This document shows positions 47,189 through 58,738 of a stretch of DNA of 64,000 bases, piece after piece. The translations under genes were made by a program, and so were the position numbers. The notes under the pieces are model-generated. The model made no database searches, was not told the origin of the DNA, and saw nothing but the letters and a program-made list of their open reading frames with translations. The stretch spans positions 18,836,147 through 18,900,146 of the forward strand of contig NC_133297.1 of the NCBI RefSeq assembly GCF_005239225.2, read 5' to 3'. Positions within the stretch are counted from its first letter, which is position 1; each line of letters opens with the position of its first letter. Source of the stretch: Populus alba. Its lineage: Eukaryota; Streptophyta; Magnoliopsida; Malpighiales; Salicaceae.

Positions 47189-48681
47189 CTATTTGAAAGT
47201 TTCAAGGATTTCAGAATTGTGATTGACTTTCCTTTGTTTGGTCATGGCATGAGGAAATGGAAGTGCTGGCGGAGAATCAGTTTTTTCTTTACAATGTTCA
47301 TATTCAACCCCTTCCTTACCCTCAGAGATTGACTCTTCATCTTTCTCACAAGATTCAAGAGTGGGTTTTTCAATAACCTTACCACTGCGAAGAGTTATGA
47401 CTGATTTGACTTGATCCATGTGTTGGCTTCTAGAACTACTTGCATTTGCATTGTATTGCCCCTTTGGATTTTGTTGTGGTTGAGATGGAAACTTACCTTT
47501 CTCTTGAAAACTGAGAGCGTATGTGAATTTTCAAGAGCATCTTTAAAATTTGTGATGCTTTGAGCAAGTTGAGTGTTGATTGTCTCATGCTTTTCAATGA
47601 ATGCTTGCAATGTTTCCTCAAGATTTCTTCTAGGAGGTGGAGCATAAGGAGGTGCATATCCATGAGAATTTTAGAAATTATAATGTGCTTGAAACGGTGG
47701 CTGTGAAGTTTGTGCATTATTGTTATCACTCTTCCAAATGAAATTTAGGTGATTTCTCCAACTAGGATTGTATGTTTGCGAGTATGGGTTGTGATTGGGC
47801 CTTTGGAAACTGTTTAAAGCATGGGCTTGTTCATGGAGGCATTCCTTGAAAAAAGGCAAAGTTGGATAGTCATTGGTTGCATGTTCATTTGTTTCACATA
47901 TTTGACACACAATGTCTTGAACAGATTTTAATTGACCACTCTTTTTCAATTCTAATGCCTCGACTTTTCTAGCTAAAGATGCAAACTTGCCTTGGAGGTC
48001 ATGATCTTCCCTAAGGATATACATACCCCCACTAGATGTATGAGGTTGGGTTTTAATTGGTGCCTCATAAGTGCCTGTAGTGTTCTAATTTTATGCATTT
48101 TCAGCTAGTAAGTCTAGGTACTCCATTGCTTCATTAGGGTCTTTATCTTCAAAAGTTCCATTGCACATCAATTCAACCATTTGCCTATTTTTAGGTGTTA
48201 ATCCTTCATAAAATTATGAAACCAATCTCCATGTTTCAAAACTATGATGAGAGCAAGTATTAAGCAAGTCTCGATACCTATCTCAACATTGGTAAAATGT
48301 TTCACTTGGTTTTTGAGTGAAAGTGGTGATTTGTCTTTTGAAATAGTTGGTTCTATAAGATGAAAAAAACTTCTTTAAAAATTGTTGTTGCATTTCATCC
48401 CAAGCACGAATGGATCCTAACCTAAGATTTTGTAGCCATGTTTTAGCTTTATCTTTTAATGAAAAAGGAAAAAGCTTTAATCTAATGGCATTCATGCTAC
48501 AATTTAAGTCATTATAGGTGTTACAAACTTCTTCAAATTCTCTCAAATGCAAGTATGGATTTTCTAGATCTAAACCATGAAAAGAAGGTAAAAGTTGAAT
48601 AATGCATGGCTTAAAATTAAAATAGGATGCATCAGAAGGGAAAACTATGCATGAGGGTGCATTTGTTCTTGTGGGATTCAT
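47189..48681 (-). pseudogene. gag of the Athila-like element
   Basis: It encodes the capsid-forming Gag. From ATG 48681: LPSFHGLDLENPYLHLREFE, WLQNLRLGSIRAWDEMQQ (retrotransposon gag domain). TGA then replaces Trp (about 48282), with further stops until 48025. The zinc knuckle reads CQICETNEHATNDYP, with Tyr in place of the last Cys. The 3' portion is split over several frames (47671-48024, 47395-47610, 47189-47419). Confidence 0.85.
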
Positions 48682-48955
48682 GTTGTCTCTAAGTGTTCTA
48701 ACACAGTTATTCTCATTATTCTCATTATAAAGTGACTAGTTATCTTCTTCGGCTATATTTTCTGAAAATGATGAGGATACCCTACAAAGTCTATCACTTA
48801 ATGTATGTGACCAAACACTCATGCACGTGTAGAAAGAGAATAAAAGGAAGAAGAAAACAAAAGAAAATGAAACAAAACAAAAGAAACAAAGTTAGATATA
48901 AGAAAAGTGAAAAGAGAAAACAAAATAAATACTATAATTTGTACAACAATTTACC

Positions 48956-48973
48956 TCCCCGACAACGGCCCCA
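48956..48973 (-). other. Primer-binding site, tRNA-Asp type
   Basis: On minus it reads TGGGGCCGTTGTCGGGGA, six bases after the 5' LTR. It is close to the complement of the tRNA-Asp 3' end, as is usual for Athila elements. Confidence 0.75.
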
Positions 48974-48979
48974 AAAATT

Positions 48980-50871
48980 TGACACGACCAAAAGATTGAT
49001 GTCTTCTCCTAAGTGTAGGAGTGTCGAAGTAATAAATAACCCGTCAAGACCGGGGTCGAACCACAGAGAGGTTAATTATATAAATTATAAATAACAATAC
49101 AATAACAACAATAATAATAACAACAATAATAACAATAATAGTAATAGTAATAATAATATTAATAGTAATAATAATAATACTCAGTACGTGGCGTTGTTAT
49201 ACCTGAGAATGATCTAAAAGATCGGGTCACAGGTTTCCAGCCTATATACTGAGTTTATGAAAAGATAAAAGAGATATATTATATAATATAAATAGATTTA
49301 TGATGCAAATGAACAAGGCAAGACCAACAATGTCAGGATCCTTGATCAAACACAAAGCATACTTAACGTACATAAAATATAACAAGAATGTAAATAATAG
49401 TAGTAGTTGTTGTAGTAGTAGTAATAAACAAAAAAGAAAGAGGAAGAAATTAATGAGAACTTTGAGATGGAAGATTACTGTAAGGATTAAACAATGATAA
49501 AAACAAAAGTCAATGTTAGAGGATCCACTAATGGTATTTCAAACAAGTATAATATAAACTCTTATTACTCAATTTCAAAACCACACACGAAGGAGGTTCC
49601 AATCGGATGATTTGTCATTAATAGCTCATTATAATTGTTAACATGATCATATTAATTATCTTATTTACGTAACACCAAACTTTTAAATATTTTTAGGAAT
49701 TCATGATGCTAACTTATATTAACAACAAATCAAGTTCCTTTCATAGCAAAAGTGTAGGTAATACCATACGGTTGGGCTATGAGAGTGCCAAGCCTTTGTT
49801 GTACCAAGTGTTATACAACACAAATCTAGATTAACCATTTAACAAGCAAGGTATTAAGAATTAGTAAGATAAAAAGATAAGACATGTTAATATTAAACAT
49901 TAAGGTCCATGTTGAGTTTATACTTTACTTATTCTTACACCATTAGTGTAACCTTTTCACCTTGACATAATAAACTTGGCTAAACATAATAAAGAAGAGA
50001 AACATAAATAAACAAAACAAGAACATAAATAAGATACAAGTTAACTAAGAAAAGGAAAGGAAATGAAAAGCATAAACAAGATATTAATGAAAGCAAAACT
50101 TAAAAATTACAAAAAAATATAAAGAGAGAGAGGAAGAACAAGTTCTTGATCTGAACAATCCAGCCTCTAAATGCATGGCAAATGCCTCCTTTTATAGGCC
50201 AAAATTTGGAATTATTGATTTGATGACTAATTGTTGAGTGGGTGACAAACTCTTGACTTGGTTAAAATCCTTATCTTCTTGTCTGAATAAAATGAAATTG
50301 CTAGCATCAGAACTGGGACCACTTGGAAACATGAAAGTTGTAGGAAATTGACTCAGATTTCCAGGAAAAAAAAATGGAGGTCATTTGGACTTCTAGAACT
50401 CTAGATATGGGCCAAACAATAAATAGTGTTTGGGCTGCAGGACAGATTCAGACTTCTCCGTTGTTGCTATAATTTGGACTTGCAAACGGCCTTCTTAGAT
50501 CTTGGTGTCCACATGAAAGTTGTAGGCCTATGTCTTACTTAATTTTTATAAAAATTTGAGATCATTTTGATATCTAGAACTCGAGATATGACCCAATTAC
50601 CGAACAGTGTTCCAGTTTGGACTGCACCAACATCTCTTTTCTAAGTTTGGCCCTCTCTTGTCCTTTCAATTTCCATACTTGAACTCATCAATCAATCCTT
50701 TGATTTATGTGATAGGCTTGCATTTAAGATGAACATTTACCATATATTAAGGCATTTTATAGTATCAGACTTGTTATTATAAAACATGCTTTAGTTAAGG
50801 AGTTATTGATATTTCAAGTGCAAAATGATGATATAAAACCTTGATAAAAATACACTTTTAAATACTAATCA
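48980..50871 (-). repeat. 5' LTR of the Athila-like element
   Basis: It is 1892 bp, the direct repeat of 39272-41145. It ends TACTAATCA followed by the target duplication GTATG. Confidence 0.95.
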
Positions 50872-53718
50872 GTATGCAAGCACCTAGATACAGCCGGCTA
50901 GAATTTCCTTTCTATGACTGAAAAAATGACTAGTTTGCCTGGCTTAGCTGCTGTGATCATTACTTCCACCACCGACACATTCCAAAGGAAGAAAAGGTAG
51001 AAATTGCCTCTTACCACTCAGATGAGGATGAAATTGGGCTAGTGATTGATGAACTTGATGATCATGAATTTGAAGCATAAATTGAACCAGAAATCTCATT
51101 ACATGCTATCACGGGAGAGAATTCAGGAGGCCGAACAACGAGAATTCAAGGCCAACTTGGGGAACACAGCTTAATGATTCTGGTTGACTCGGGTAGCACT
51201 CATAGCTTTCTATATTCAAGATATGTGATGAAATTGGGACTTACTTGTGAACGGACAGAGAGGTTGCAGGTTGTGGTTGCAAACGACAACAAAATTAAAA
51301 GTCCAGGTCAGAGTTGGGATGTTCCTATTGCGATGGGTAATCAATTAATTATTATTGAGCTCAACAGACTCCTAGCAGAATTTGATTATGTATTTCAAGA
51401 ACCGCAGGGTCTTCCTCTAGTCAGATTTCATGACCATCGCATTCCTTTGGAGCCAGGAACGCATCCCATAGTAGTTCGACCATACCGATATCCCCATGCT
51501 TAGAAAGACGAAATTGAAAGTCAATGCATAGATATGTTGGAGCGTGGCATCATCAGACCTGGTCAATCTTCTTATTCATCACCAGTCCTTCTTTGATGGT
51601 TATTCTTTCTTACGCCCAGTCACACAATTTGAGAAACTCACACAAATTCAGAGACAAAATAATCAAAGAACAGAGGCCTTTTTGTGATGCTTAACTTACT
51701 GCATCATTTTCTGATTTTCTTATTATATATAGAAGCAAATACGAAAGGTTACGTCCTCTAAATAACCTTGAAATCATAACTGCTATATGAAAAGTTACGT
51801 CCACTAAATAACCTCTAAATCATAACTTCTATATGGAAGGTTATGTCTACTCTTAAACTCTGCTGGAATTAAAACAAAACAAACTGAAATAAAACAACAA
51901 GATTAATTCTATCATTCTTGTCATTAAAGCTGATAACACATGGTGGTTTTGGATGGATTACAGGGCCCTGAATTCAAAGACCATCAAGGACAAATTTCCT
52001 ATACAAGTGATTGATGAGCTTTTGGAGAAATTGCATGGCGCAAAATATTTCACAAAGCTTGCGTGTACCATCATATCAGAATGTACCCTACAGACATGGA
52101 GAAAACAACATTCCGCACCATCACAGCCACTTCGAGTTCTTGGTTATGCTTTTCGGCCTCACCAACACACCTAACACTTTTCAAGCTTTGATGAATGAGA
52201 TATTTCAGCCATACTTACATAAATTCATTCTTATTATTTTTTTTTTTATGATATTCTTGTCTACAATCACTCTTGGGTAGGTCATCTAGCACATTTACAG
52301 TTTGTATTTGATCTCCTTACTACTCATCAATTATTTCTTAAGAAATTTAAGTGCTTCATTGCTCAACATCAAGTCTCCTACCTCGGCCATATCATATCAG
52401 GAGAAGGGGTTGCAGTAGACAACAACAAAATGGCAGACATGATTGATTAGCCAAAACCAAGCACTGTGAAAGGCTTATGCGGTTTCTTAGGACTTACTAG
52501 CTATTACCGGAAGTTTGTGCAGAATTATGGTACAATTGCATCTCCTCTTACAGCTATGTTACGCAAGGATTCTTTCAAATGGACAGATGAGGCAGCTTAA
52601 GCTTTTGAGCACTTAAAAACTACTATGACCAGCAGGCACCCCCTGTTTTGGCACAACTCGACTTCACCAAACTGTTTATTTTGGAATACGATGCTTCGAG
52701 TACGGGAATGGGAGCAGTGTTACAAAAAGAAGGTTAGCCAATTGCCTATTTCAGCAGACCTCTTACATTCCGTTACATTGGCTAAGTAAAAGGAGCTCAT
52801 TGGCTTAGCCAAAGTAGTCAGACATTGGCGAGCATATTTATGGGGACGCCTCTTTCTCATCCGGACAGATCATTACAGCCTAAAGTTTTTGTTAGAAAAA
52901 CGTATCATCACTTTGCCTCAACAACATTGGCTAAGTAAACTCATGGGTTTTGATTTTGCAGTTGCATATCGCCCAGGAAAAAAAAATAAAGAGGCAGATG
53001 CTTTATCCCACCGCTTGGAGGATCAACCCAGCCTTGCGTACCTCTTCATACCCCACTTGCCTCTTTTTGATTCCATTCACACTGAGATTCAAAATTCAGA
53101 CCCGCAATTGTTGAAGGAAAATATACAGAACAAGTGAAGCTATTGGACCCTGGAAGTATAAAGATGGCTTGCTTTTCTTTGAACAACCAGTTTATTCGCT
53201 ACACAATTCCCCTCTTGTTCCATCCATAATCTCGACTGTCTATAATAGTAACCATGAGGGCTATCATAAAACACTTCATCGCATAGCTCAAGACTTTTAT
53301 TGGCAAGGAATGAAAACTTTTATCCAAGCTTTTATGCGACAATGTCTTATCTGCCAAAAACACAAGGCTGAAAACTTACATCCAGCAGGTCTTCTTCAAC
53401 CTTTGCCAATTCCACTTAAGACCTGGTCGAATATCTCTATGGATTTCCTTGAATGACTGCCTACCTCCCAAGGAAAGTTGTTTTGCTGGTTATGGTAGAC
53501 CATTTTTCGATGCATGCATATCTCCTTCCTATTGCTCATCCATATACTGTTGTGAGTGTAGCCCGGTTATTCTTTGATAATATTTTCAAACTTCATGGCT
53601 TGCTTGAAACCATTGAGTGATCTTGATGTAACGTTCACAAGTTTTTTTTTTTTGACTAAATTGGCTTTCAGTTCTACTTACAATTCACAAAGTGGTATAC
53701 AAACAGAGGTTGTCAATC
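50872..53718 (+). pseudogene. Gy2 gag-pol remainder, interrupted
   Basis: It continues the gag from 39271 (QAPRYSRLEFPFYD), then a protease with ILVDSGSTHSFL intact. A jump joins protease to RT linker (about 51340-51360). Then come RT ([16 protein letters not shown]), FYDIL at about 52240 where one Asp of YDDIL is lost, LGHIISGEG, and RNase H (TDHYSLKFLL, YRPGKKNKEADALS). Integrase follows: zinc finger H...H...CLICQKHK, then SNISMDFLE. It stops in QTEVVNP where a CACTA element is inserted at 53719. Many stops and shifts are present. The primer site for tRNA-iMet and the single-frame style fit a chromovirus-like Ty3 element, tentatively. Confidence 0.8.
51594..51914. mobile_element. Short solo LTR (321 bp) in Gy2 RT
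   Basis: It starts TGATGGTTATTC and ends TTCTATCA, flanked by TTCTT on both sides (51589-51593, 51915-51919). It splits the RT reading between SSPVLL and ADNTW, where related elements are continuous. A TATATATAG lies at about 51724. Short LTRs with TG...CA are typical of Ty1/copia. Orientation is unknown. Confidence 0.8.
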
Positions 53719-54443
53719 CACTACATGATTTCACAGTTTTACCGACGGAAATATTCTGTCGGTGTGTGATTACGAGTTCGTCGGTAAATTATTTACCGAC
53801 GTCTTCACCAATGGAATACGTCCGTCGGCTTTCCTTTCATCGCTAATTCCATATTCTGTTGCTATATTGGTTGGAAAAACAAAAAACAATTTGTCAATGG
53901 CTTTACAGACGGAATTTGCGAGCCAAAAAAAAAAAGTTTCCCACTTGAAATATACCGACAGATTTTATTCCGTCGGTGATATCATGAGTTACCGACGAAA
54001 ATGTACCGTCAATAAATTTGTCGGTGAGTGTTTGAAATATCGACCGAATATATCCATCTGTAAATTTGTCGGTAATTGTGGCAGCTACTATTAAATGCCG
54101 ACGGATTTATTCCGTCAGTAAAGCTATCGATGAAAGTATGAATTACCGACCGAATGTATCTGTCTGGAAAGTCGTCGGTGATTGTGGAAACTAATGCCGA
54201 TGGATTCATTCCATCGGTAAAACCCTTTGTAATAGTTTTTTTCTAAATTTGTTTTTTAAAAATTATTTAGAATATATAATATAAAATTATATAAATTAAT
54301 GCTAATAAAAACCAATTATGCAAATAAAATTTATATTAAACATTAAAAAAAAAATCAAAGTTAAATAATATTCATTACAAACTGAATGTGTTTCAAAAAA
54401 AATATTAAATGAAATTTTAAAGGTAAATAATGTTTATTACAAA

Positions 54444-54722
54444 TTAATATAAAGATGGAGCTGGAGGAGGAGGAGGAGGAGGCTGGTGGTTATATGGCCA
54501 AAAAGGATTAGGCGCACATGTTTCACTATGTGATGCCATGTTCATGACCATTTCGCGAAGCTTTTCATAAGCCGCTTTTTGTTGTTCAGACTCCACTCTT
54601 TGTTGTGCTTGAGACGCTTTGAGTTGTGTGTAAGCCTCTGATAGGTGGTCGTATTTTTCGGTGAGCTGAGCTGTGTGTTGCTGCAAGGCCACAAACTCCT
54701 TAGATTGGGAGCTCAATATTGA
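54444..54722 (-). pseudogene. CACTA second protein (Ptta/En-Spm type), C-terminal part
   Basis: It reads SQSKEFVALQQHTAQL, a Gln/Glu-rich coiled-coil stretch, EKLREMVMNMASHSETCAPN, then a Pro run. This is the typical tail of the plant En/Spm-type transposase family (Transposase_24). The same tail occurs at 58739-59188. Here it is joined directly to a TNP2 remnant by deletion. Confidence 0.75.
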
Positions 54723-54747
54723 TTAGGAGCTCCCAACAGTTGAAGCA

Positions 54748-55573
54748 CTACGGGCCGACCACAAGGTAGTTTAACATGTAGAAGTTAGGGCACATGTTAA
54801 TTTTCTGGTATCCTAAACCGAGGGGTTTCATCATGGACTTCGCAGCATAGAAGTTCTCTTTCAGGCTGTTCCCTTCACGTAAAATGCTTCTCGCCCATTC
54901 AATAATTTTGTCATACCCGGCCTCACTCAACCCGTGATCTAACTTGATGGTGAACACATGTGCTACGGCCGATAATTTATTGTGGTTTGTGTAGCCATCC
55001 TATAATGGTTCGTCAGAATCTTTCAACAAATCAAAAAACCTAGTTGCATTTGCATTAGGTTCTTCTTCTACGATTGGACATTGATTGACATTACCTTGAT
55101 TCATTTTCATCAGAATCTTTCAACAAATCAAAAAACCTAGCTGCATCTGCATTAGGTTCTTCTTTTACGATTGGACATTGACTGACACTATCTTGATTCA
55201 TTCTCATTGCTTCCATAACCATATTTCTGTAAGGATTAGTGTTGTCATTTGCCGCTTCATGCATGTTGCTAGCACTAGAAGTTAACCCAACCACCGTTTC
55301 TCCCATTCTCCTCTTACTAACAAATACTTTTCCATGTGCATACCAACACTGGTAATTCTCCATAAACCCTTTGTGTAGAAGATGCATCATTACAACATTT
55401 GGATGCAGATACTTTTTATTTTGACACTTCCTGCATGGACACCTAATACCGCCTCCAGTAAAATTTCTGGGAATAGATGTTGCGAAATTAATAAAACCCT
55501 GAACACCGTTACAATAATCCATCCTTCACAATCCTTGGGGTGAATCTCGATACATCCATGAACGATCATCCAT
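54748..55573 (-). pseudogene. CACTA TNP2-type transposase, N-terminal remains
   Basis: From ATG 55573 it reads MDDRSWMYRDSPQGL, an in-frame TGA, then MDYCNGVQGFINFA and IRCPCRKCQNKKYL. This is the transposase-associated zinc-binding domain. Then come ENYQCWYAHGK and a linker. A ~100-bp stretch is duplicated in tandem (55013-55190: 'tcagaatctttcaacaaatc' twice). The frame continues HVFTIKLDHGLSEAGYDKII to KPLGLGYQKI, the start of the TNP2 domain. The catalytic bulk is deleted. Confidence 0.8.
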
Positions 55574-55579
55574 GACTTA

Positions 55580-56055
55580 TATCGAACCTCTATAAAATTA
55601 TGATGACATCATGTATTAATTAACTAAGTTAAGTAAATAAACTTGCAAAAATATTACTTTACCTCGAGATTATCTAACAAACCAATCACAACTTCTCATA
55701 CATATTAAATATTTATTATCATTTATCAACGTCCATACAAATTAATATATATAAATTTACGAAAATTACCACTCTGCAATACCATTGATAAAACTTAAAA
55801 TGGACCCGTTAAGCAAGCTATTAATTATTTCCAAACAACACATGTAATTCGGTAATTCCATAAAGTTTTAACAATTTACAAACAAATACAATCTTACAAA
55901 ATCTAAAACAAACCATAACAGGTATAAAATTATTCATTCATATACTACAAGTTTGTTTGAGAAATAACAATAAAACATGTACATCTACTAACAAAATACA
56001 TATACTGAAAAAACAATAAAATTGACATTTAAATGTTGAAATTTAAAAAGATAGA
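55580..56055. other. AT-rich 5' region of CACTA 1
   Basis: No gene is seen. The DNA is AT-rich, probably intron or leader of the transposase gene. GA/GGGGAGG-rich leader sequence follows at 56140-56260 (CCTCC on minus). Confidence 0.35.
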
Positions 56056-56702
56056 ATTACTTACAAAAATTGATAAAATTCATTAGTAAATCAAAACACG
56101 GATGCTGTGACCACAAAACTTCAAGAAATATAACTTGTTGTGCTGAGATGAGAGAGATTTTTGTTTGAGGGGAGGGGGGGCTGGTTGTTTGCAGATGGGG
56201 AGAGTTTGGATTAGGAAGAAGAAGGAGAAATAGGGGAGGAGAGGGTCGGCAGAGAGGGCATATATTAACATTTTCCATCGGTGAGTCTGTCGGCTATTCT
56301 GACGGAAAAATCGACACGTCACCATACGGATCTGCCATTTCGAATCCCTCGGTGATTCCGTTGGCATTTTAAACGGTGAACCGGTCACGTCACCGTACGG
56401 ATCATCCATTTCAAATCCCTCGATGATTCCGTCAACATTTTTAACGGTGAACCGATCACGTCACTGTACGGGGCTGCCGTTTTGAATCCGTCAGTGATTC
56501 CGTCGGTAAAAATCACCTTGCCAAAACCTCCACGTCAGCGACCCGCCTTTTTTTTATTATTATTCTGAACTTTCCATCCGTAATTCAGTCGGTAACTACT
56601 GACAGACACTTTTTGTTGGTAGTTACCGATTGAATTACGAACGGAAAAAGTTCCATCAGTAATTTCGACCTCAAATTACCGACAAAAATATTCCATCAGG
56701 AT

Positions 56703-57283
56703 TTTCAATTTAGGTTTGTTGTATGGGTTTATAAGACTTTCTTTGATTTTCCTTTTTTTTTTATGACTTGCATACTTAGAATAAGAAGTTGTAAAGAGAC
56801 GATGAAGATGAGTTAAGGTTTTTCTCTCTATTTTATAAGTTTCTTTGTCAAATCTATTTTTAGGAGTAAATTGAAAAAATAATTGGAAAATTATGGGATA
56901 TTTGCTGGTTGAGTATTATTATTAATTTTTTAAAATAAAAAATTAGCCGAAGAGAAAAGAAAGGAAAAGTTAAGTTTATGAACCAGCTCCATTTACACTT
57001 TTACATGGTGTGCTCAGTTCCCAATCTAATGGGATGAGAAAAGGTAATGTTGAATTCAGCATCGTGACTTCTTTATATATTTTATATCTAGAACACCGGC
57101 TCATTTGGTAGAAATTTGATCCTTTATGAGTATCAGAAATCCCAATTTTGGTAGATTTCATTGGTGGAATTGTGAATATTCTTACATGATGCTTCTTTTA
57201 TAGTTTCTATCCATGCAAACAGCAATAAAATTAATATATATAGCCTTGTTGCAGGTGGTTAACAAAAAGATAATAAAGGAAAT
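56703..57283. repeat. Third copy of GH17-dUTPase intergenic segment
   Basis: It begins 'ttcaatttaggtttgttgta', matching 22722, so it includes sequence that lies within the last GH17 exon frame at 22.7 kb. It ends in the dUTPase 3' flank ('ggtggttaacaaaaagata', as at 36232). The dUTPase exon is absent; transporter sequence begins instead. Confidence 0.8.
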
Positions 57284-57294
57284 GAATAATATCC

Positions 57295-57709
57295 TTGCTA
57301 GTAGTGATTCACTGCCTTAGTTCATTCCAAATCTACGCCATGCCAGTTTTCGACAGCCTGGAATTCAGGTACACTTGCATGAAGAACAAGCGATGCTCGT
57401 GGTGGGTTCGCACCGGGTTTCGGCTTTTTATCGGAGGTTTGGCCTTCTTTGTAGCTGTGGCTTTTCCATTTTTACCTAGCCTGGCTGCTTTAATCGGAGG
57501 AATCGCGTTACCCCTTACACTGGCTTATCCATGTTTCATGTGGATTTCGATCAAGAAACCCCATCAAAAGGGCCATGGTGTCATGTGGTGTCTTAATCTA
57601 GGACTTGGATATATGCTTAGGCATGGTTCTGAGTGTTCTATTGGTCGTTGCCGCAGTTTGGAATTTGGCTACCAAAGGCCTACATGCCAACTTCTTCCAC
57701 CCCGAATGA
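57295..57709 (+). pseudogene. Amino-acid transporter (LHT-like 8 type), last exon
   Basis: It matches the C-terminal exon of plant lysine/histidine-transporter-like proteins (AAAP family, proton-coupled amino-acid import at the plasma membrane). Visible are LSSFQIYAMPVFDSLEFRY, WWVRTGFRLFIGGLAFFVAV, LPSLAALIGGIALPLTLAYP and ISIKKPHQKGHGVMWCLNLG. A frameshift at about 57605 follows; the other frame continues LGMVLSVLLVVAAVWNLATK to the stop TGA at 57707. Three membrane segments remain. Upstream exons are absent; the fragment joins dUTPase 3' flank. Good residue conservation suggests recent capture or duplication. Confidence 0.85.
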
Positions 57710-58046
57710 TAGTTGATCATGAGTGTAGGAAAAATGCTACATTTTTTTGTAAATGTTAATTCACGTAATATAATACCAAATTATGTATAAAATTTCAACT
57801 TTGAATTCTCTAATTATAAAATCTTATATCAACAACCTTCTCTATTTTGAAGATAGTTTCACTTGCCAACCTATCATTTGATAATTTTCATTATCCTCGT
57901 GTCAACTTTGTTAATCAATTCGTTTCATATTTAAAAAATATTCTTGCTGGCTTCATTGACCTTGTTCTCCATATCTTTGGGTTCTGATTCCTTGCTCCGT
58001 GATCTAATGTGTCGTGGATCAGAGTATTTCTTATGGGTATATCTTC
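57710..58046. other. Spacer between transporter fragment and CACTA 2
   Basis: It is AT-rich, possibly transporter 3' flank up to about 57900. Nothing else is recognised. Confidence 0.35.
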
Positions 58047-58738
58047 CACAACAAGAATTCACAGTTTTACCGACGGCAATATTCCGTCAGTATGTGATTG
58101 AATGTACGCCGGTAAATTATTTACCAACTACATTACCGACAGAATACGTCCGTCGGCTTACCTTTCGTCGGTGATTCCACATTCCGTCGCTATATCGGTC
58201 GGAAAAACAAAAAAAAACCATTTACCGACGGTTTTACAGACAGAATTTGCGCGCCAAAAAAAAAAACTTTCCCGCTTCACAAATACTGACGGATTTTTAT
58301 TCCGTCGGTGATATCAGATTCACCGACAGTTAGTTTTCGTTGATAATTTGGTCGGTAAATTGTTGAAATACCGACAGAATATTCCGTCTGTAAGTTCGTC
58401 GGTAAATTATAATACTGACGGATTGTTTACGTCGGTATATCCTTTGGTGAGTCAATGAAAACACCGACCGAATTTATCCGTCTGGAAATTTTGTTGTGTG
58501 ATGGTCGCGGCTACTATCTTATTGCCGACGGATTTAGTCCGTCGGTAAAGTCCTTGGTAATGTTTTATTTTATTTTTTTTATAATTATTTAGAATACATA
58601 ATATAAAATGATATAGATTAATGGTAATAAAAACCAATTATGCAAATAAAATTTATATTAAGCATCAAAAACAGAAAATGAAAGATAAATAATATTCATT
58701 ACAAAATGAAATTGTTCAAAAAAACATTAAATAAAATT

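Larger units (their letters stand above)
39272..50871 (-). mobile_element. Athila-like Ty3/gypsy retrotransposon, 11.6 kb
   Basis: It is a complete but decayed element with 5-bp target duplication GTATG (39267-39271 and 50872-50876). LTRs are 39272-41145 and 48980-50871, both TG...CA, and alike over nearly all their length. Order on the minus strand: 5' LTR, primer site, gag, protease, reverse transcriptase, RNase H, integrase, an extra reading frame (43046-43600), a captured LOG-like pseudogene, polypurine tract, 3' LTR. The primer site resembles tRNA-Asp, and long non-coding 3' space with an extra frame fits the Athila lineage. Several stops and a deletion in the reverse transcriptase make it non-autonomous. 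Confidence 0.9.
53719..56702 (-). mobile_element. CACTA element 1, deletion derivative
   Basis: It starts CACTACATGATTTCACAG at 53719, like the element at 13671, with TTACCGACGGA-type repeats to about 54230. The other side has the same repeats from about 56270 to 56700 but stops at CCATCAG without GTAGTG, where the copied GH17-dUTPase segment begins. So this end was lost by rearrangement. It carries fused remains of the two CACTA proteins on minus. It inserted into the integrase of Gy2; the Gy2 sequence does not continue on the other side. Confidence 0.8.

Noticed and set aside
51174..51503. Aspartic protease as a host gene
   Set aside because: DSGSTHSF followed by RT, RNase H and integrase remains shows it belongs to a gypsy element.
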